A program made the translations under genes and the position numbers. Shown one piece after another: positions 10,205 to 21,094 of a stretch of 64,000 nucleotides of DNA; positions within the stretch are counted from its first letter, which is position 1; each line of letters begins with the position of its first letter. The stretch covers positions 310,001 through 374,000 of the forward strand of contig NZ_JANIET010000001.1 of assembly GCF_024506435.1 (NCBI RefSeq). Direction: 5' to 3'. This stretch comes from Pantoea trifolii. GTDB lineage: Bacteria > Pseudomonadota > Gammaproteobacteria > Enterobacterales > Enterobacteriaceae. The notes below the pieces were generated by a model that saw nothing but the letters and a program-made list of their open reading frames with translations, made no database searches and was not told where the DNA came from.

Positions 10205-11560
10205 ATGTCCCAAACTCTTATCGTGGCTAAATTTGGCGGCACCAGCGTTGCCGATTTTGATGCTATGAACCGCAGTGCAGATGTTGTGCTGTCGGATGCC
10301 AATACGCGTTTAGTGGTGCTCTCAGCCTCCGCTGGCGTCACCAATCTGCTGGTTGCCCTTGCTGAAGGTCAGGAACAAGCGCAGCGCGCTTACCTGCTGG
10401 ATGAAATCCGCCGCATTCAATACGCCATCATCGATCGTTTGCAATCGCCGGAGGTGATCCGCGATGAGATTGATCGCATGCTGGAAAACATCACCATGCT
10501 GTCTGAAGCCACTTCGCTGGCGACCTCACATGCGCTGACCGATGAGCTGGTGAGCCACGGTGAGTTGATGTCGACGCTGCTGTTCGTGGAGATTCTGCGT
10601 GAGCGTCAGGTCAACAGTGAATGGTTTGACGTGCGTAAAGTGATGCGCACCAGCGATCGTTTTGGTCGCGCAGAACCGGAAGTGGCGACGCTGAAAGAGC
10701 TGGCCGCAACACAACTGCAGCCGCGCATTGCGGAAGCGCTAGTGGTAACGCAGGGCTTTATCGGTAGTGAAATCAAAGGCCGCACTACCACGCTCGGTCG
10801 TGGCGGCAGCGATTATACCGCTGCGCTGCTGGGCGAAGCGCTGCAGGCCGCACGTATTGATATCTGGACTGATGTGGCCGGTATCTACACCACCGATCCA
10901 CGCGTGGTGTCCACCGCTAAACGCATCGAAGAAATTACCTTCGAAGAAGCAGCGGAAATGGCGATCTTTGGTGCCAAAGTGCTGCATCCAGCAACGTTGC
11001 TGCCCGCCGTACGCAGCGATATCCCGGTATTTGTCGGTTCGAGCAAAGATCCGGCCGCAGGCGGTACGCGCGTCTGCAACGAAACCAAAAATCCACCGCT
11101 GTTCCGTGCGCTGGCGCTGCGTCGCAAGCAGACGTTGGTAACGCTGCACAGCCTGAACATGCTGCATGCACACGGCTTCCTTGCCGAGGTATTTAACATC
11201 CTGGCGCGCCACAGTATCTCTGTCGATCTGGTGACCACCTCCGAAGTGAGCGTGGCGCTGACGCTGGACAGCACCGGTTCAACCACCACCGGCGACAGCT
11301 TGCTGACCCAGGCGCTGTTGACCGAACTCTCTTCGCTGTGCCGTGTGGAAGTGGAAGAGAATCTGGCGCTGGTGGCGATCATCGGCAACAACCTGTCAAA
11401 AGCCTGTGGCGTGGGTAAAGAAGTATTCGGCGCACTTGAGCCGTTTAACCTGCGTATGATTTGTTACGGTGCCAGCAGTTATAACCTTTGCTTCCTGGTT
11501 CCAACGCCAGATGCGGAAGAAGTGGTACGCGCGCTGCATAAGAATCTTTTTGGTTCTTAA
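10205..11560 (+). CDS. lysC: Lysine-sensitive aspartokinase III
   Basis: Phosphorylates aspartate, the first step to lysine, methionine and threonine. The 451 residues begin with the amino-acid kinase signature VAKFGGTSVADF. GRGGSDYTAALLGEAL and FGAKVLHPATLLPAV follow in the kinase domain. Two C-terminal ACT domains (about residues 310-450) bind the inhibitor lysine. Expression is controlled by the L-box in front of it. Asd, the next enzyme in the pathway, is encoded 2.5 kb downstream. Confidence 0.97.
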   Translation: MSQTLIVAKFGGTSVADFDAMNRSADVVLSDANTRLVVLSASAGVTNLLVALAEGQEQAQRAYLLDEIRRIQYAIIDRLQSPEVIRDEIDRMLENITMLSEATSLATSHALTDELVSHGELMSTLLFVEILRERQVNSEWFDVRKVMRTSDRFGRAEPEVATLKELAATQLQPRIAEALVVTQGFIGSEIKGRTTTLGRGGSDYTAALLGEALQAARIDIWTDVAGIYTTDPRVVSTAKRIEEITFEEAAEMAIFGAKVLHPATLLPAVRSDIPVFVGSSKDPAAGGTRVCNETKNPPLFRALALRRKQTLVTLHSLNMLHAHGFLAEVFNILARHSISVDLVTTSEVSVALTLDSTGSTTTGDSLLTQALLTELSSLCRVEVEENLALVAIIGNNLSKACGVGKEVFGALEPFNLRMICYGASSYNLCFLVPTPDAEEVVRALHKNLFGS

Positions 11561-11585
11561 GGCAAATTTTTAGCAGAATGAATCA

Positions 11586-11609
11586 AGCCGGACATTGTCC
11601 GGCTTTTTT
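11586..11609 (+). terminator. Rho-independent terminator of lysC
   Basis: AGCCGGAC pairs with GTCCGGCT across an ATT loop, followed by six T. It lies 26 bp after the lysC stop. Confidence 0.93.
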
Positions 11610-11823
11610 ATTGATTAAATTTGTTAAGCAATATTTTAAGCCCAGCGGCAGCCACTCTTTCGCTCCAGACATTTCTGATGATCCCCATTATAGCTCGCGA
11701 TAACCGTCTTTTTCGCTGGGATTGCCTAAAAATCACACTAGTCTCACATTCAGCGGTAGCGCTTTAATCGCCGAAAACGATAATCGCCGCCGCGAAAAGA
11801 TTAAATTATTTGAGGGGATAGAT

Positions 11824-12145
11824 TTGAAAAGATCAGTGGCTGAAAACTCGGCACCTTTGTACTGGTTTTAGGCGGTTGTGGTAGTGCGGTTTTGGCTGCG
11901 GCTTTTCCAGAATTAGCTATTGGTTTTGCCGATGTCGCGCTGGCATTTGGTTTGACGGTGTTGGTGATGGCATTTGCCGTCGGCCATATTTCAGGCGGCC
12001 ATTTTAACCCGGCGCGCAGCACCGCTGTGGCGATCTTCCAGGGGGTTAGGCGTTGGAACTGCTGTGGATGTTCTGGTTGTTACCGATTATCGGTGCCGCG
12101 ATTGGTGGTGCGATCTACCGCTTTGTACTGGAAAAAGCAGAGTAA
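11824..12145 (+). pseudogene. aqpZ: Aquaporin Z remnant with internal NPA-to-NPA deletion
   Basis: The conceptual translation is clearly AqpZ but broken. The parts are KRSVAEN, then after losing one base (near 11849, AACTCGGC for AACTTCGGC) [20 protein letters not shown], then [15 protein letters not shown]. At this first NPA the frame jumps straight to the end of the second half, [10 protein letters not shown], where the two NPA boxes have fused and about 120 residues between them are lost. One G is then missing and TGG has become TAG (about 12043-12048), followed by [14 protein letters not shown] and [13 protein letters not shown]. The start appears as TTG. With at least four lesions it cannot make a channel. 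Confidence 0.9.
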
Positions 12146-12160
12146 CTTCGCCGTATTTCT

Positions 12161-12184
12161 GCGGATCGGCAGCAGCCGATCCGC
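12161..12184 (+). terminator. Terminator of the aqpZ remnant
   Basis: GCGGATCGGC pairs perfectly with GCCGATCCGC across AGCA, followed by ATTTTC. It is the relic 3' end of the dead aqpZ gene and precedes panS. Confidence 0.7.
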
Positions 12185-12319
12185 ATTTTCCCCCGCAAGC
12201 GACTTCCCGCCTTACGTCAAGATAATGAAATGTTATGATCCCGCGTCCGTCGCTGTGGTCGTTCCCTGCGCGACATTTCATCTGTGGCAATATAAAAAAA
12301 TTCCTAAGGAAGTCTGGTT

Positions 12320-13243
12320 ATGCTCGGCAAACTTACCCGCCTGTTCCCGCTCTGGGCCGTGCTGCTCTCGGTCGCTGCTTATTATTCTCCCACCACCTTT
12401 CTCGGCATTGGGCCGTGGGTGACTTACCTGCTGATGCTGATTATGTTCGGCATGGGCGTGACGCTAAATATCGATGATTTCAAACGCGTGCTGGTGCGTC
12501 CGGCGCCGGTGATCGCCGGTACTTTCCTGCATTATCTGGTGATGCCGCTGGCCGCGTGGGGTCTGGCAAAGCTATTCCAGATGCCACCTGATCTGGCAGC
12601 AGGGATGATTCTGGTCGGCAGCGTGGCTAGCGGTACCGCTTCTAACGTGATGATTTATCTGGCGAAGGGCGATGTGGCGCTGTCGGTGACCATCTCATCC
12701 GTCTCGGCGCTGGTGGGTGTTTTCGCCACGCCGCTGCTGACACGCTTCTACGTTGATACGCACATTCAGGTGGATGTGGTGGGCATGCTGCTCAGCATCG
12801 TGAAAATCGTGGTGATTCCGATTAGCCTCGGCCTGATTATCCATCACTCCATGAACAGCGTGGTGCGCCGCGTTGAGCCGTATCTGCCGGCGTTTTCGAT
12901 GGTGTGTATTCTGCTGATCATCAGTGCGGTGGTGGCAGGCAGCCAGGGCTTTATCGGTTCCGTCGGCTTGATGGTGATTGTGGCGGTGATCCTGCACAAC
13001 GCGATTGGTCTGCTGGGCGGTTATTGGGGTGGCAAGCTGTTTGGCTTCGATGAATCCACCTGCCGCACACTGGCGCTGGAAGTCGGCATGCAGAACTCAG
13101 GTCTGGCGGCGACGCTGGGCAAACTCTACTTCTCGCCGTTAGCTGCACTGCCGGGCGCGCTGTTCTCGGTGTGGCACAACCTGTCAGGTTCGCTGCTGGC
13201 CGGTTACTGGTCGGGTAAACCGATCGATAAGAAGCAGAAGTAA
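12320..13243 (+). CDS. panS: BASS-family transporter, PanS-like
   Basis: An integral membrane protein of 307 residues in the bile acid:sodium symporter family, with about nine to ten hydrophobic segments. Family-typical stretches are [12 protein letters not shown] (about 39-50), [20 protein letters not shown] (about 97-116), and [13 protein letters not shown] near the C-terminus. The Salmonella PanS clade transports ketopantoate or pantoate; I assign it there from overall similarity, without proof of substrate. AAGGAAG lies ten bases before the ATG. It is convergent with yhgN. Confidence 0.75.
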   Translation: MLGKLTRLFPLWAVLLSVAAYYSPTTFLGIGPWVTYLLMLIMFGMGVTLNIDDFKRVLVRPAPVIAGTFLHYLVMPLAAWGLAKLFQMPPDLAAGMILVGSVASGTASNVMIYLAKGDVALSVTISSVSALVGVFATPLLTRFYVDTHIQVDVVGMLLSIVKIVVIPISLGLIIHHSMNSVVRRVEPYLPAFSMVCILLIISAVVAGSQGFIGSVGLMVIVAVILHNAIGLLGGYWGGKLFGFDESTCRTLALEVGMQNSGLAATLGKLYFSPLAALPGALFSVWHNLSGSLLAGYWSGKPIDKKQK

Positions 13244-13263
13244 TTGCGGTTTCAATAAACAGC

Positions 13264-13287
13264 GGTCGCCATGAATGGCGACCCTAC
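13264..13287. repeat. Short palindromic repeat copy between panS and yhgN
   Basis: Arms GGTCGCCAT and ATGGCGACC with CCCTAC on the right, in the 63 bp between two convergent stop codons. It could act as a two-way terminator hairpin. Confidence 0.85.
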
Positions 13288-13306
13288 AAAACGCACCTCT
13301 CTGCTG

Positions 13307-13900
13307 TTACAACTTCAGATAGGTGCGAATCCCATCCAGAAACATCTGCGTCGCCAGCATAATCAAAATCAATCCCATCAGGCGCTCCAGCGCGTTAACG
13401 CCTTTGTCGCCCAGCAGGCGTAAAAACAGCCCTGACATCAGCAAAATCACCACCGTCACGCCCCACGCGATCAGCAGCGCACCGACCAGATGCGTCATTT
13501 GATTAGGATATTGATGCGACAACAGCATCAGCGTCGCCAGCAGCGACGGACCGGCCACCAGCGGGATCGCCAGCGGCACGAGGAACGGCTCTTCACCGGC
13601 CGGTAAGCCGCTGGAGCTGCTCTCCTCGGAAGGGAATATCATGCGAATGGCGATCAGGAACAGAATGATGCCGCCGGAGATCGACACGGTTTCGGTGCGC
13701 AAATTAAGAAACGCCAGAATGCGTTCACCGGCGAATAAAAACAGCAGCATCAGAATCAGCGCGATCACCATTTCGCGCATCAGCACCACGCGGCGGCGTT
13801 TGGGTTCCAGATGCTTCAGTACCGACATGAAAATCGGCAGGTTGCCCAGCGGGTCCATAATCAACAACAGCAATATGGTCGCGGATATCATTTCAGTCAT
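13307..13900 (-). CDS. yhgN: MarC-family inner-membrane protein YhgN
   Basis: 197 residues, the same length as E. coli YhgN, with six hydrophobic segments. It has IMDPLGNLPIFMSVLKH near the N-terminus and PLAIPLVAGPSLLATLMLLS in the middle, the two MarC family signatures. The function of the family is unknown; older claims about antibiotic resistance concern MarC itself and are not supported. It is divergent from asd, as in E. coli. Confidence 0.93.
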   Translation of the reverse strand: MTEMISATILLLLIMDPLGNLPIFMSVLKHLEPKRRRVVLMREMVIALILMLLFLFAGERILAFLNLRTETVSISGGIILFLIAIRMIFPSEESSSSGLPAGEEPFLVPLAIPLVAGPSLLATLMLLSHQYPNQMTHLVGALLIAWGVTVVILLMSGLFLRLLGDKGVNALERLMGLILIMLATQMFLDGIRTYLKL

Positions 13901-14096
13901 GTTGGGTTAGCCATTATTAGTTGTACTGCTGAAAAAGTTAACGCAATCGAATTAATTCACTTGCCAGAAGTGCTGCATTTTGTAGAGTTGACGGTCATAG
14001 GTAAACCTGATTATTACGCAGACTGGCATGATTATCCGGCCAGTCTTTTCCTCGCACCACACGGCCTCTTTCGAGAGCACCCGAGACGGACAGAAA

Positions 14097-15206
14097 ATGA
14101 AGAATGTAGGTTTTATTGGTTGGCGTGGCATGGTCGGCTCAGTGCTGATGTCACGCATGAGCGAAGAACGCGATTTTGATGTCATCAATCCGGTCTTCTT
14201 CTCCACGTCACAGCTTGGTCAGGCGGCACCAACATTCGGCGGTAAGTCGACCGGTGCGCTGCAGGATGCTTTTGATATCGAGGCGCTGAAGGCGCTGGAT
14301 ATTATTATCACCTGCCAGGGCGGCGATTACACCAGTGAAGTCTATCCGAAGCTGCGCGAAAGCGGCTGGCAGGGTTACTGGATTGATGCGGCTTCCACGC
14401 TGCGCATGAAAGATGACGCCATCATCATTCTCGATCCGGTTAACCATAATGTGATTCGTCAGGGCCTCGACAACGGCATCAAAACCTTTGTTGGCGGTAA
14501 CTGCACCGTCAGCCTGATGCTGATGTCACTGGGCGGTCTGTTTGCGAACGATCTGGTTGAGTGGGCGTCGGTTGCTACGTATCAGGCGGCATCGGGCGGC
14601 GGCGCGCGTCATATGCGTGAACTGCTGACGCAGATGGGCATGCTGCACGATCACGTGGCGAAATCCCTGCAGGATCCGGCGTCGGCGATTCTGGATATCG
14701 AACGCAGCGTGACCGATTTCACTCGCTCTGGCACCTTGCCAACCGACAACTTCGGCGTACCGCTGGCAGGCAGCCTGATTCCGTGGATCGACAAGCAGCT
14801 GGATAACGGCCAAAGCCGCGAAGAGTGGAAAGGCCAGGCGGAAACCAACAAAATTCTGCTCACCAGCAATGTGATTCCGGTTGATGGCCTGTGCGTACGC
14901 GTTGGCGCGCTGCGCTGCCACAGCCAGGCATTCACTCTGAAGCTGAAAAAAGACCTGCCGCTGAGCGAAATCGAACAGCTGCTGGCTTCACATAACGAGT
15001 GGGTGAAAGTGGTGCCAAACGATCGCGAAATCACCATGCGCGAACTGACACCCGCCGCCGTCACCGGTACCCTGACCACGCCAGTGGGTCGCCTGCGCAA
15101 ACTGAACATGGGACCGGAATACCTTTCCGCCTTCACCGTAGGCGATCAGTTACTGTGGGGCGCGGCTGAACCGCTGCGTCGCATGCTGCGTCTGCTGATC
15201 GACTAA
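14097..15206 (+). CDS. asd: Aspartate-semialdehyde dehydrogenase
   Basis: Reduces aspartyl phosphate to aspartate semialdehyde, the branch point to diaminopimelate/lysine, methionine and threonine. The protein has 369 residues. The NADP-binding N-terminus is [17 protein letters not shown], the catalytic cysteine lies in [11 protein letters not shown] (Cys136), and the substrate site in [13 protein letters not shown]. The ATG at 14097 gives the family N-terminus; an in-frame ATG 23 codons upstream would add an unmatched extension. It has its own terminator. Confidence 0.97.
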   Translation: MKNVGFIGWRGMVGSVLMSRMSEERDFDVINPVFFSTSQLGQAAPTFGGKSTGALQDAFDIEALKALDIIITCQGGDYTSEVYPKLRESGWQGYWIDAASTLRMKDDAIIILDPVNHNVIRQGLDNGIKTFVGGNCTVSLMLMSLGGLFANDLVEWASVATYQAASGGGARHMRELLTQMGMLHDHVAKSLQDPASAILDIERSVTDFTRSGTLPTDNFGVPLAGSLIPWIDKQLDNGQSREEWKGQAETNKILLTSNVIPVDGLCVRVGALRCHSQAFTLKLKKDLPLSEIEQLLASHNEWVKVVPNDREITMRELTPAAVTGTLTTPVGRLRKLNMGPEYLSAFTVGDQLLWGAAEPLRRMLRLLID

Positions 15207-15225
15207 GCGCAGCGGCAAACCAGAC

Positions 15226-15250
15226 AGGCCGGGGTTTCCCGGCCTTTTTT
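15226..15250 (+). terminator. Rho-independent terminator of asd
   Basis: AGGCCGGG pairs with CCCGGCCT across GTTT, followed by six T. The rest of the gap up to glgB (15251-15562) holds the glg promoter region; I recognise no specific site in it. Confidence 0.92.
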
Positions 15251-15562
15251 AGTAATCCAGGCTGCAAAAAGTCATGCAAATTGCGCCTGACAAGTGATCC
15301 GCTTCCCCTTTTTGCTCGCCCGATAAGTATTTTTCACGATCCTCCCTGGTTTCTGCTGTCCCCAAGCTATGATTTAACAGAGATGTGCCGGTTGTTAACT
15401 GTTTTTGTTTTTTCGAACTGAATGGTTGTTGTACACGGTGAAGATCTTTCCCACGGACGGTTGTGTCCTCGCGGTGTACCTATGGCTCAATGAAAAGCAG
15501 CGCACCCGAGGCGATAATCCTGCCGACTCGGGTCGCCTGCGCAAAATCATAGGAAGAAAGTC

Positions 15563-17749
15563 ATGTCAGAGCTTCCCGATCGCCAGGCGATCAATGCCCT
15601 TTTTGCCGGGAATTATGCCGATCCCTTTTCACTACTGGGAATGCACCAAACTGCCCAAGGCCTTGAAGTGCGTGCGCTGCTGCCCGATGCCTCCGATGTT
15701 TGGGTGATTGAAACCAATACTGGACGCAAATGCGCCCAGCTAACCTGCCTCGACTCACGCGGTTTCTTCTGTGGCGTGATTCCGCGCCGAAAAAACCGGT
15801 TTGGCTATCAGCTGGCGGTGAACTGGCACGGCCAGCAAAACCTGATTGATGATGCCTATCGCTTCGGCCCGCTGCTGGAGGAGATGGATGCCTGGTTATT
15901 GGGTGAAGGCACGCATCTACGTCCTTACGAAACCCTCGGCGCGCACGGTACCACCATTGACGGCGTACACGGCACGCGCTTCGCCGTTTGGGCACCTAAC
16001 GCGCGTCGCGTATCGGTGGTGGGCGAGTTCAACTTCTGGGATGGCCGACGCCATCCGATGCGTTTTCGCCGTGAACTCGGCGTTTGGGAACTGTTCATAC
16101 CGGGCGCGGTGAACGGCCAGCTGTATAAGTTTGAAATCGTCGATAATTCCGGCCAGATGCGCATCAAAGCCGATCCCTTCGCCTTTGAAGCGCAAATGCG
16201 TCCACAAACCGCCTCGATGATCTGCGGGCTGCCGCCGAAAACCGAGATGCAGCCACGGCGCAAAGCCGCCAATGGATTTGACCAGCCGATTTCGATTTAT
16301 GAAGTGCATCTCGGTTCATGGCGACGTCACACCGACAACAATTTCTGGCTCAGCTACAAAGAGCTGGCGGAGCAGCTCATCCCTTACGTCAAAGAGATGG
16401 GATTCACCCATATCGAACTGATGCCGATTAACGAACATCCGTTTGACGGCAGCTGGGGCTATCAGCCGCTCGGCATGTATGCGCCGACGCGCCGTTTTGG
16501 CACGCGCGATGAATTCCGCCACTTTATTGCCGCCGCGCATGATGCCGGCATTAATGTGCTGCTCGATTGGGTGCCCGGCCACTTCCCAAGTGATGATTTC
16601 GGCCTGGCGAAGTTCGATGGCACCGAACTCTACGAACACAGCGATCCGCGTGAAGGTTTTCATCAGGACTGGAACACGCTGATCTACAATTTTGGTCGCC
16701 GTGAAGTCAGCAATTATCTCTCCGGCAACGCCTTGTACTGGATGGAGCGCTTTGGCATTGATGGGCTGCGCGTCGATGCGGTGGCGTCAATGATCTACCG
16801 CGATTACAGCCGCGCCGAAGGCGAATGGGTGCCAAACCACTTTGGTGGACGCGAAAACCTCGAAGCGATTTCGTTCCTGCGTCATACCAACCGCATTCTG
16901 GGCCGCGCTGCGCCCGGCAGCGTCACGGTAGCCGAAGAGTCCACCGATTATCCTGGCGTTACGCGTCCTTCGGAAGATGGCGGCCTCGGCTTCTGGTTTA
17001 AATGGAATCTGGGCTGGATGCACGACACGCTGGATTACATGAAACTCGATCCGGTACATCGTCGCTACCATCATCAGCTGATGACCTTCGGCATGCTTTA
17101 CAACTACACCGAAAACTTTGTGCTGCCGCTGTCGCACGACGAAGTGGTGCACGGCAAACGTTCGATCCTCGATCGCATGCCCGGCGATGCCTGGCAGAAG
17201 TTCGCCAACCTGCGCGCCTATTACGGCTGGATGTGGGGCTTCCCTGGCAAGAAGCTGCAATTTATGGGCAACGAGTTTGCGCAGGGACGCGAGTGGAACC
17301 ACGACACGAGCCTCGACTGGCATCTGCTGGAAGGCGAGGATAACTGGCACAACGGCGTGCATCGTCTGGTACGCGATCTCAACCACACTTATCGCCATTT
17401 CGCGCCGCTGCATCAGCTCGATTTTGATGGGCAAGGTTTTGAGTGGCTGGTGGTCGATGACCATGAGAATTCGGTGTTCGTGTTTGTGCGCCGCGATCGC
17501 GAGGGCAATGAGATCATCGTGGTCAGCAACTTTACGCCGGTAGCGCGTCCGCACTATCGCTTTGGCGTCAATCAGCGTGGCGGCTGGCGCGAGATCATGA
17601 ATACCGACCAGCACGATTATCACGGCAGCGACACGCGCAATCATGGTGTGGTGCACACCGATGAGATTGAAAGCCACGGTCGGCCGCAGTCGCTGAGTTT
17701 GACCTTACCGCCGTTGGCAACGCTTTGGCTGGTGCGGGAGAGCGACTGA
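15563..17749 (+). CDS. glgB: 1,4-alpha-glucan branching enzyme
   Basis: Makes alpha-1,6 branches in glycogen. The 728 residues equal the E. coli length. Order: N-terminal glucan-binding domains with [20 protein letters not shown] (CBM48, about 135-155), then a GH13 barrel with [17 protein letters not shown], the nucleophile region [16 protein letters not shown], the acid/base in [14 protein letters not shown], and [12 protein letters not shown]. It is the first gene of glgBXCAP. GGAAGAAAG precedes the ATG. Its stop overlaps the glgX start (TGATG). Confidence 0.98.
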   Translation: MSELPDRQAINALFAGNYADPFSLLGMHQTAQGLEVRALLPDASDVWVIETNTGRKCAQLTCLDSRGFFCGVIPRRKNRFGYQLAVNWHGQQNLIDDAYRFGPLLEEMDAWLLGEGTHLRPYETLGAHGTTIDGVHGTRFAVWAPNARRVSVVGEFNFWDGRRHPMRFRRELGVWELFIPGAVNGQLYKFEIVDNSGQMRIKADPFAFEAQMRPQTASMICGLPPKTEMQPRRKAANGFDQPISIYEVHLGSWRRHTDNNFWLSYKELAEQLIPYVKEMGFTHIELMPINEHPFDGSWGYQPLGMYAPTRRFGTRDEFRHFIAAAHDAGINVLLDWVPGHFPSDDFGLAKFDGTELYEHSDPREGFHQDWNTLIYNFGRREVSNYLSGNALYWMERFGIDGLRVDAVASMIYRDYSRAEGEWVPNHFGGRENLEAISFLRHTNRILGRAAPGSVTVAEESTDYPGVTRPSEDGGLGFWFKWNLGWMHDTLDYMKLDPVHRRYHHQLMTFGMLYNYTENFVLPLSHDEVVHGKRSILDRMPGDAWQKFANLRAYYGWMWGFPGKKLQFMGNEFAQGREWNHDTSLDWHLLEGEDNWHNGVHRLVRDLNHTYRHFAPLHQLDFDGQGFEWLVVDDHENSVFVFVRRDREGNEIIVVSNFTPVARPHYRFGVNQRGGWREIMNTDQHDYHGSDTRNHGVVHTDEIESHGRPQSLSLTLPPLATLWLVRESD

Positions 17750-19728
17750 TGCTGGAGCAGGGGCAGCCGGAACCCTTAGGTGCGCACTATGATGGGCATG
17801 GCGTTAATTTCACGCTGTTCTCCCAGCATGCTGAACGCGTTGAACTCTGCCTGTTCGACGCGCACGGTGCTGAGCGCCGTTACGCGCTGCCCGCGCACAG
17901 CGGTGATATCTGGCACGGCTATTTCCCCGCGCTGAAGCCCGGCCAGCGCTATGGCTATCGCGTACACGGTCCGTGGGCACCGCAGCAGGGACATCGCTTT
18001 AATCCCGCCAAGCTTTTGGTCGATCCCTGTGCCAAAGCAGTAACGGATGAAGTGGCGGACGACGCGCGTTTCAACGGCGGTGAACGTGAACCGGATGGTG
18101 CCGACAACGCTGCCATCGCGCCGAAATCGCTGGTGATTGCCGAGGATTTTGACTGGGAAGGCGATTGCGCGCCGTGCACGCCGTGGGGCAACACGGTGAT
18201 CTACGAAGCGCATGTGCGCGGCTTAACGCAGCAGCATCCGGAAATTCCGGAAAGGCTGCGCGGCACTTATGCGGCGCTGGGTCATCCTGCTATGGTGAAG
18301 TACCTGCGCCATCTCGGCATCACCGCGCTTGAGCTGTTGCCGATTGCTCAATTCACCAGCGAGCCGCGCCTGCGCCGCTTAGGGTTGAGTAATTACTGGG
18401 GTTATAACCCGTTTGCCTTGTGGGCGGTGGATGCGCGTTACGCCTCGGGCGAAAACGGTTTAACGCCGTTGCAGGAGTTTCAGCAGGCGGTCAAAGCGCT
18501 GCACGCGGCGGGCATCGAAGTGATTCTCGATGTGGTGTTCAACCACACCGCCGAGCTGGAAGAGATCGGGCCAACGATTTCGCTGCGCGGCGTGGATAAC
18601 GCCAGCTATTACTGGCTGGATGGCAACGGCGAATACCAAAACTGGACCGGCTGCGGCAACACGCTGAACCTCAGCCATCCGCAGGTGATGGTGTGGGCGC
18701 TGGAAGCACTGCGCTACTGGGTGCGCGTTTGCCATGTTGATGGTTTCCGCTTTGACCTCGCCAGCGTGTTGGGGCGCACGCCGGAATTTCATCAGGATGC
18801 GCCGCTGTTTGCCGCCATCAAAGCCTGTCCGTTGCTCTCTAAGGTGAAGCTGATTGCCGAGCCATGGGACATCGGTCCCGGCGGTTATCAGGTCGGCAGC
18901 TTTCCGCCGGACTTCGCCGAGTGGAACGACCATTTTCGCGATGCGGCACGCCGTTACTGGCTGCAGGGTCAACTGAATAATGGCGATTTCGCCCGCCGTT
19001 TTGCCGCATCCAGCGACGTTTTCCAGCGTGAGGCGCGTCTGCCGCACGCCAGCATCAATCTGATTACCGCTCACGACGGTTTCACGCTGCGTGATGTGGT
19101 GAGCTTCAACAACAAACACAATCAGGCCAACGGCGAAGACAATCGCGACGGCAGCAGCAGTAACTTCAGCCATAACCACGGCAAAGAGGGATTGCAGGTC
19201 AACTTCGATATTGTCGAACGGCGGCGGCGTAGCGTGCATGGCTTGCTGACCACGCTGCTGCTGGCGCAGGGCACGCCGATGCTGCTGGCGGGTGACGAAC
19301 GCGGTCACAGCCAGCACGGTAACAACAACGCCTATTGCCAGGACAATCCGCTGACCTGGTTGAACTGGCAACAGGATGATTTTGGCCTGGTCGACTTCAC
19401 TGCTGCGTTAATCCGCCTGCGCCAGCGCATTCCCGCGTTGACGCAGGATCGCTGGTGGCAGGAGGGCGATGGCAGCGTGCAGTGGTGCAATGCCAGCGGC
19501 ACACCACTGGAAGCCGAGCAGTGGGAACAGGGGACGCACAGAATGCAGATCCTGCTCTCCGGCCGCTGGTTAATAACAATAAATGCCACGGAATCGGTGA
19601 GTGATATCGCCTTACCAGACGGAGAGTGGCGTGCCATTCCTCCTTTCGCCGGGGAAGATAACCCCATCCTGACAACTGTCTGGCACGGTCCCGCACACGG
19701 TGTGTGTGTGTTCCTAAAGCAATCATAA
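17749..19728 (+). CDS. glgX: Glycogen debranching enzyme
   Basis: Hydrolyses alpha-1,6 links of the short limit branches left by glycogen phosphorylase. 659 residues with an N-terminal CBM48-like domain ([20 protein letters not shown]) and a GH13 barrel: [23 protein letters not shown] (nucleophile Asp), [17 protein letters not shown] (acid/base Glu) and [16 protein letters not shown] chose the ATG at 17749, which shares an A with the glgB stop, over one eight codons upstream. Confidence 0.97.
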   Translation: MLEQGQPEPLGAHYDGHGVNFTLFSQHAERVELCLFDAHGAERRYALPAHSGDIWHGYFPALKPGQRYGYRVHGPWAPQQGHRFNPAKLLVDPCAKAVTDEVADDARFNGGEREPDGADNAAIAPKSLVIAEDFDWEGDCAPCTPWGNTVIYEAHVRGLTQQHPEIPERLRGTYAALGHPAMVKYLRHLGITALELLPIAQFTSEPRLRRLGLSNYWGYNPFALWAVDARYASGENGLTPLQEFQQAVKALHAAGIEVILDVVFNHTAELEEIGPTISLRGVDNASYYWLDGNGEYQNWTGCGNTLNLSHPQVMVWALEALRYWVRVCHVDGFRFDLASVLGRTPEFHQDAPLFAAIKACPLLSKVKLIAEPWDIGPGGYQVGSFPPDFAEWNDHFRDAARRYWLQGQLNNGDFARRFAASSDVFQREARLPHASINLITAHDGFTLRDVVSFNNKHNQANGEDNRDGSSSNFSHNHGKEGLQVNFDIVERRRRSVHGLLTTLLLAQGTPMLLAGDERGHSQHGNNNAYCQDNPLTWLNWQQDDFGLVDFTAALIRLRQRIPALTQDRWWQEGDGSVQWCNASGTPLEAEQWEQGTHRMQILLSGRWLITINATESVSDIALPDGEWRAIPPFAGEDNPILTTVWHGPAHGVCVFLKQS

Positions 19729-19738
19729 GGAGTCAGAC

Positions 19739-21031
19739 ATGGTGAAATTAGATAGAACAGATCATCTGATGCTGGCGCGCCAGCTCCCTACACAAACGGT
19801 TGCCCTGATCCTTGCTGGCGGGCGCGGTACGCGCCTGAAAGATCTCACCGCGAAACGCGCCAAACCTGCCGTGCACTTCGGTGGCAAGTTCCGCATCATC
19901 GACTTTGCGCTGTCCAACTGCATCAACTCGGGCATTCGGCGCATCGGCGTGATCACACAATATCAGTCACATACGCTGGTGCAGCACATCCAGCGCGGCT
20001 GGTCGCTGTTCAACGAAGAGATGAACGAGTTTGTCGATCTGTTGCCGGCACAGCAGCGTGCCGCTACCGAACACTGGTATCGCGGCACGGCCGATGCGGT
20101 GACGCAGAACCTCGACATTATTCGCCGCTACAACGCGCAGTACATCGTGATACTCGCCGGGGATCACATCTACAAAATGGATTACTCGCGCATGTTGCTC
20201 GACCATGTCGATCGCGGCGCGAAATGCACCATCGCCTGCTTACCGGTGCCGTTGGCCGAAGCCACGGCGTTTGGGGTGATGGCGGTGGATGCCGAAAACA
20301 ACGTGGTCGATTTTGTTGAAAAACCGCCGAAGCCGCCGTCAATGCCGGGTGATGACAGCCGCGCGCTGGCCAGCATGGGCATTTACGTGTTCAACGCCGA
20401 TTACCTGTATCAACTGCTGGAAGAGGACCTGCAAGTGGCCGATTCCAGCCACGATTTCGGCAAAGATCTGCTGCCGAAAATCGTCGCCAGCGGCGAGGCG
20501 TATGCGCACTCCTTCACGCTCTCCTGCGTGCAGGTGGATGAAAACGCCGAGCCGTACTGGCGCGACGTCGGGACGCTGGAAGCGTACTGGCGCGCCAATC
20601 TCGATTTGGCGTCGGTTACGCCCGAGCTGGATATGTACGACCACAGCTGGCCGATACGTACCCACATGGAACCGCTGCCGCCGGCGAAATTTGTGCAGGA
20701 TCGATCCGGCAGCCACGGCATGACAATGAATTCGTTGGTTTCGGGCGGCTGCATCATCTCCGGTTCGGTGGTGGTGAATTCGGTGCTGTTCCCGCGCATT
20801 CGCATCAACTCGTTTTGCAACATTGATTCCGCAGTGCTGCTGCCTGATGTGGTGGTTGGCCGATCGTGTCGTCTGCGTCGCTGCGTGATCGATCGCGCCT
20901 GCGAGCTGCCAGAAGGCATGGTCATTGGCGAAAACCCCGACGAAGACAGCCGTCGTTTTTACCGTTCTGAAGAGGGCATCGTACTGGTGACGCGCGCCAT
21001 GCTGGCCAAATTGGCCGGAGGCGGTCAGTAA
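19739..21031 (+). CDS. glgC: Glucose-1-phosphate adenylyltransferase
   Basis: Makes ADP-glucose from ATP and glucose 1-phosphate, the committed and allosterically controlled step of glycogen synthesis. 430 residues with nucleotidyltransferase signature [20 protein letters not shown], followed by [36 protein letters not shown], and a C-terminal left-handed beta-helix region. AAGGAG lies eight bases upstream of the ATG. Confidence 0.98.
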   Translation: MVKLDRTDHLMLARQLPTQTVALILAGGRGTRLKDLTAKRAKPAVHFGGKFRIIDFALSNCINSGIRRIGVITQYQSHTLVQHIQRGWSLFNEEMNEFVDLLPAQQRAATEHWYRGTADAVTQNLDIIRRYNAQYIVILAGDHIYKMDYSRMLLDHVDRGAKCTIACLPVPLAEATAFGVMAVDAENNVVDFVEKPPKPPSMPGDDSRALASMGIYVFNADYLYQLLEEDLQVADSSHDFGKDLLPKIVASGEAYAHSFTLSCVQVDENAEPYWRDVGTLEAYWRANLDLASVTPELDMYDHSWPIRTHMEPLPPAKFVQDRSGSHGMTMNSLVSGGCIISGSVVVNSVLFPRIRINSFCNIDSAVLLPDVVVGRSCRLRRCVIDRACELPEGMVIGENPDEDSRRFYRSEEGIVLVTRAMLAKLAGGGQ

Positions 21032-21094
21032 GTGACGAAAGATTATAGAGAAAATTGCCGCGTGGAACGTGTGCGATAACAATAGGGGTTCAGG

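Noticed and set aside
11892..12422. 176-codon open frame over aqpZ remnant and panS start
   Set aside because: Mixes one frame of the pseudogene with noncoding sequence and an off-frame part of panS; not a gene.
15405..15707. 100-codon open frame before glgB
   Set aside because: Overlaps the glgB start out of frame; no ribosome site and no family resemblance.
16787..17677. 296-codon open frame opposite glgB
   Set aside because: Antisense shadow; glgB is complete and conserved.
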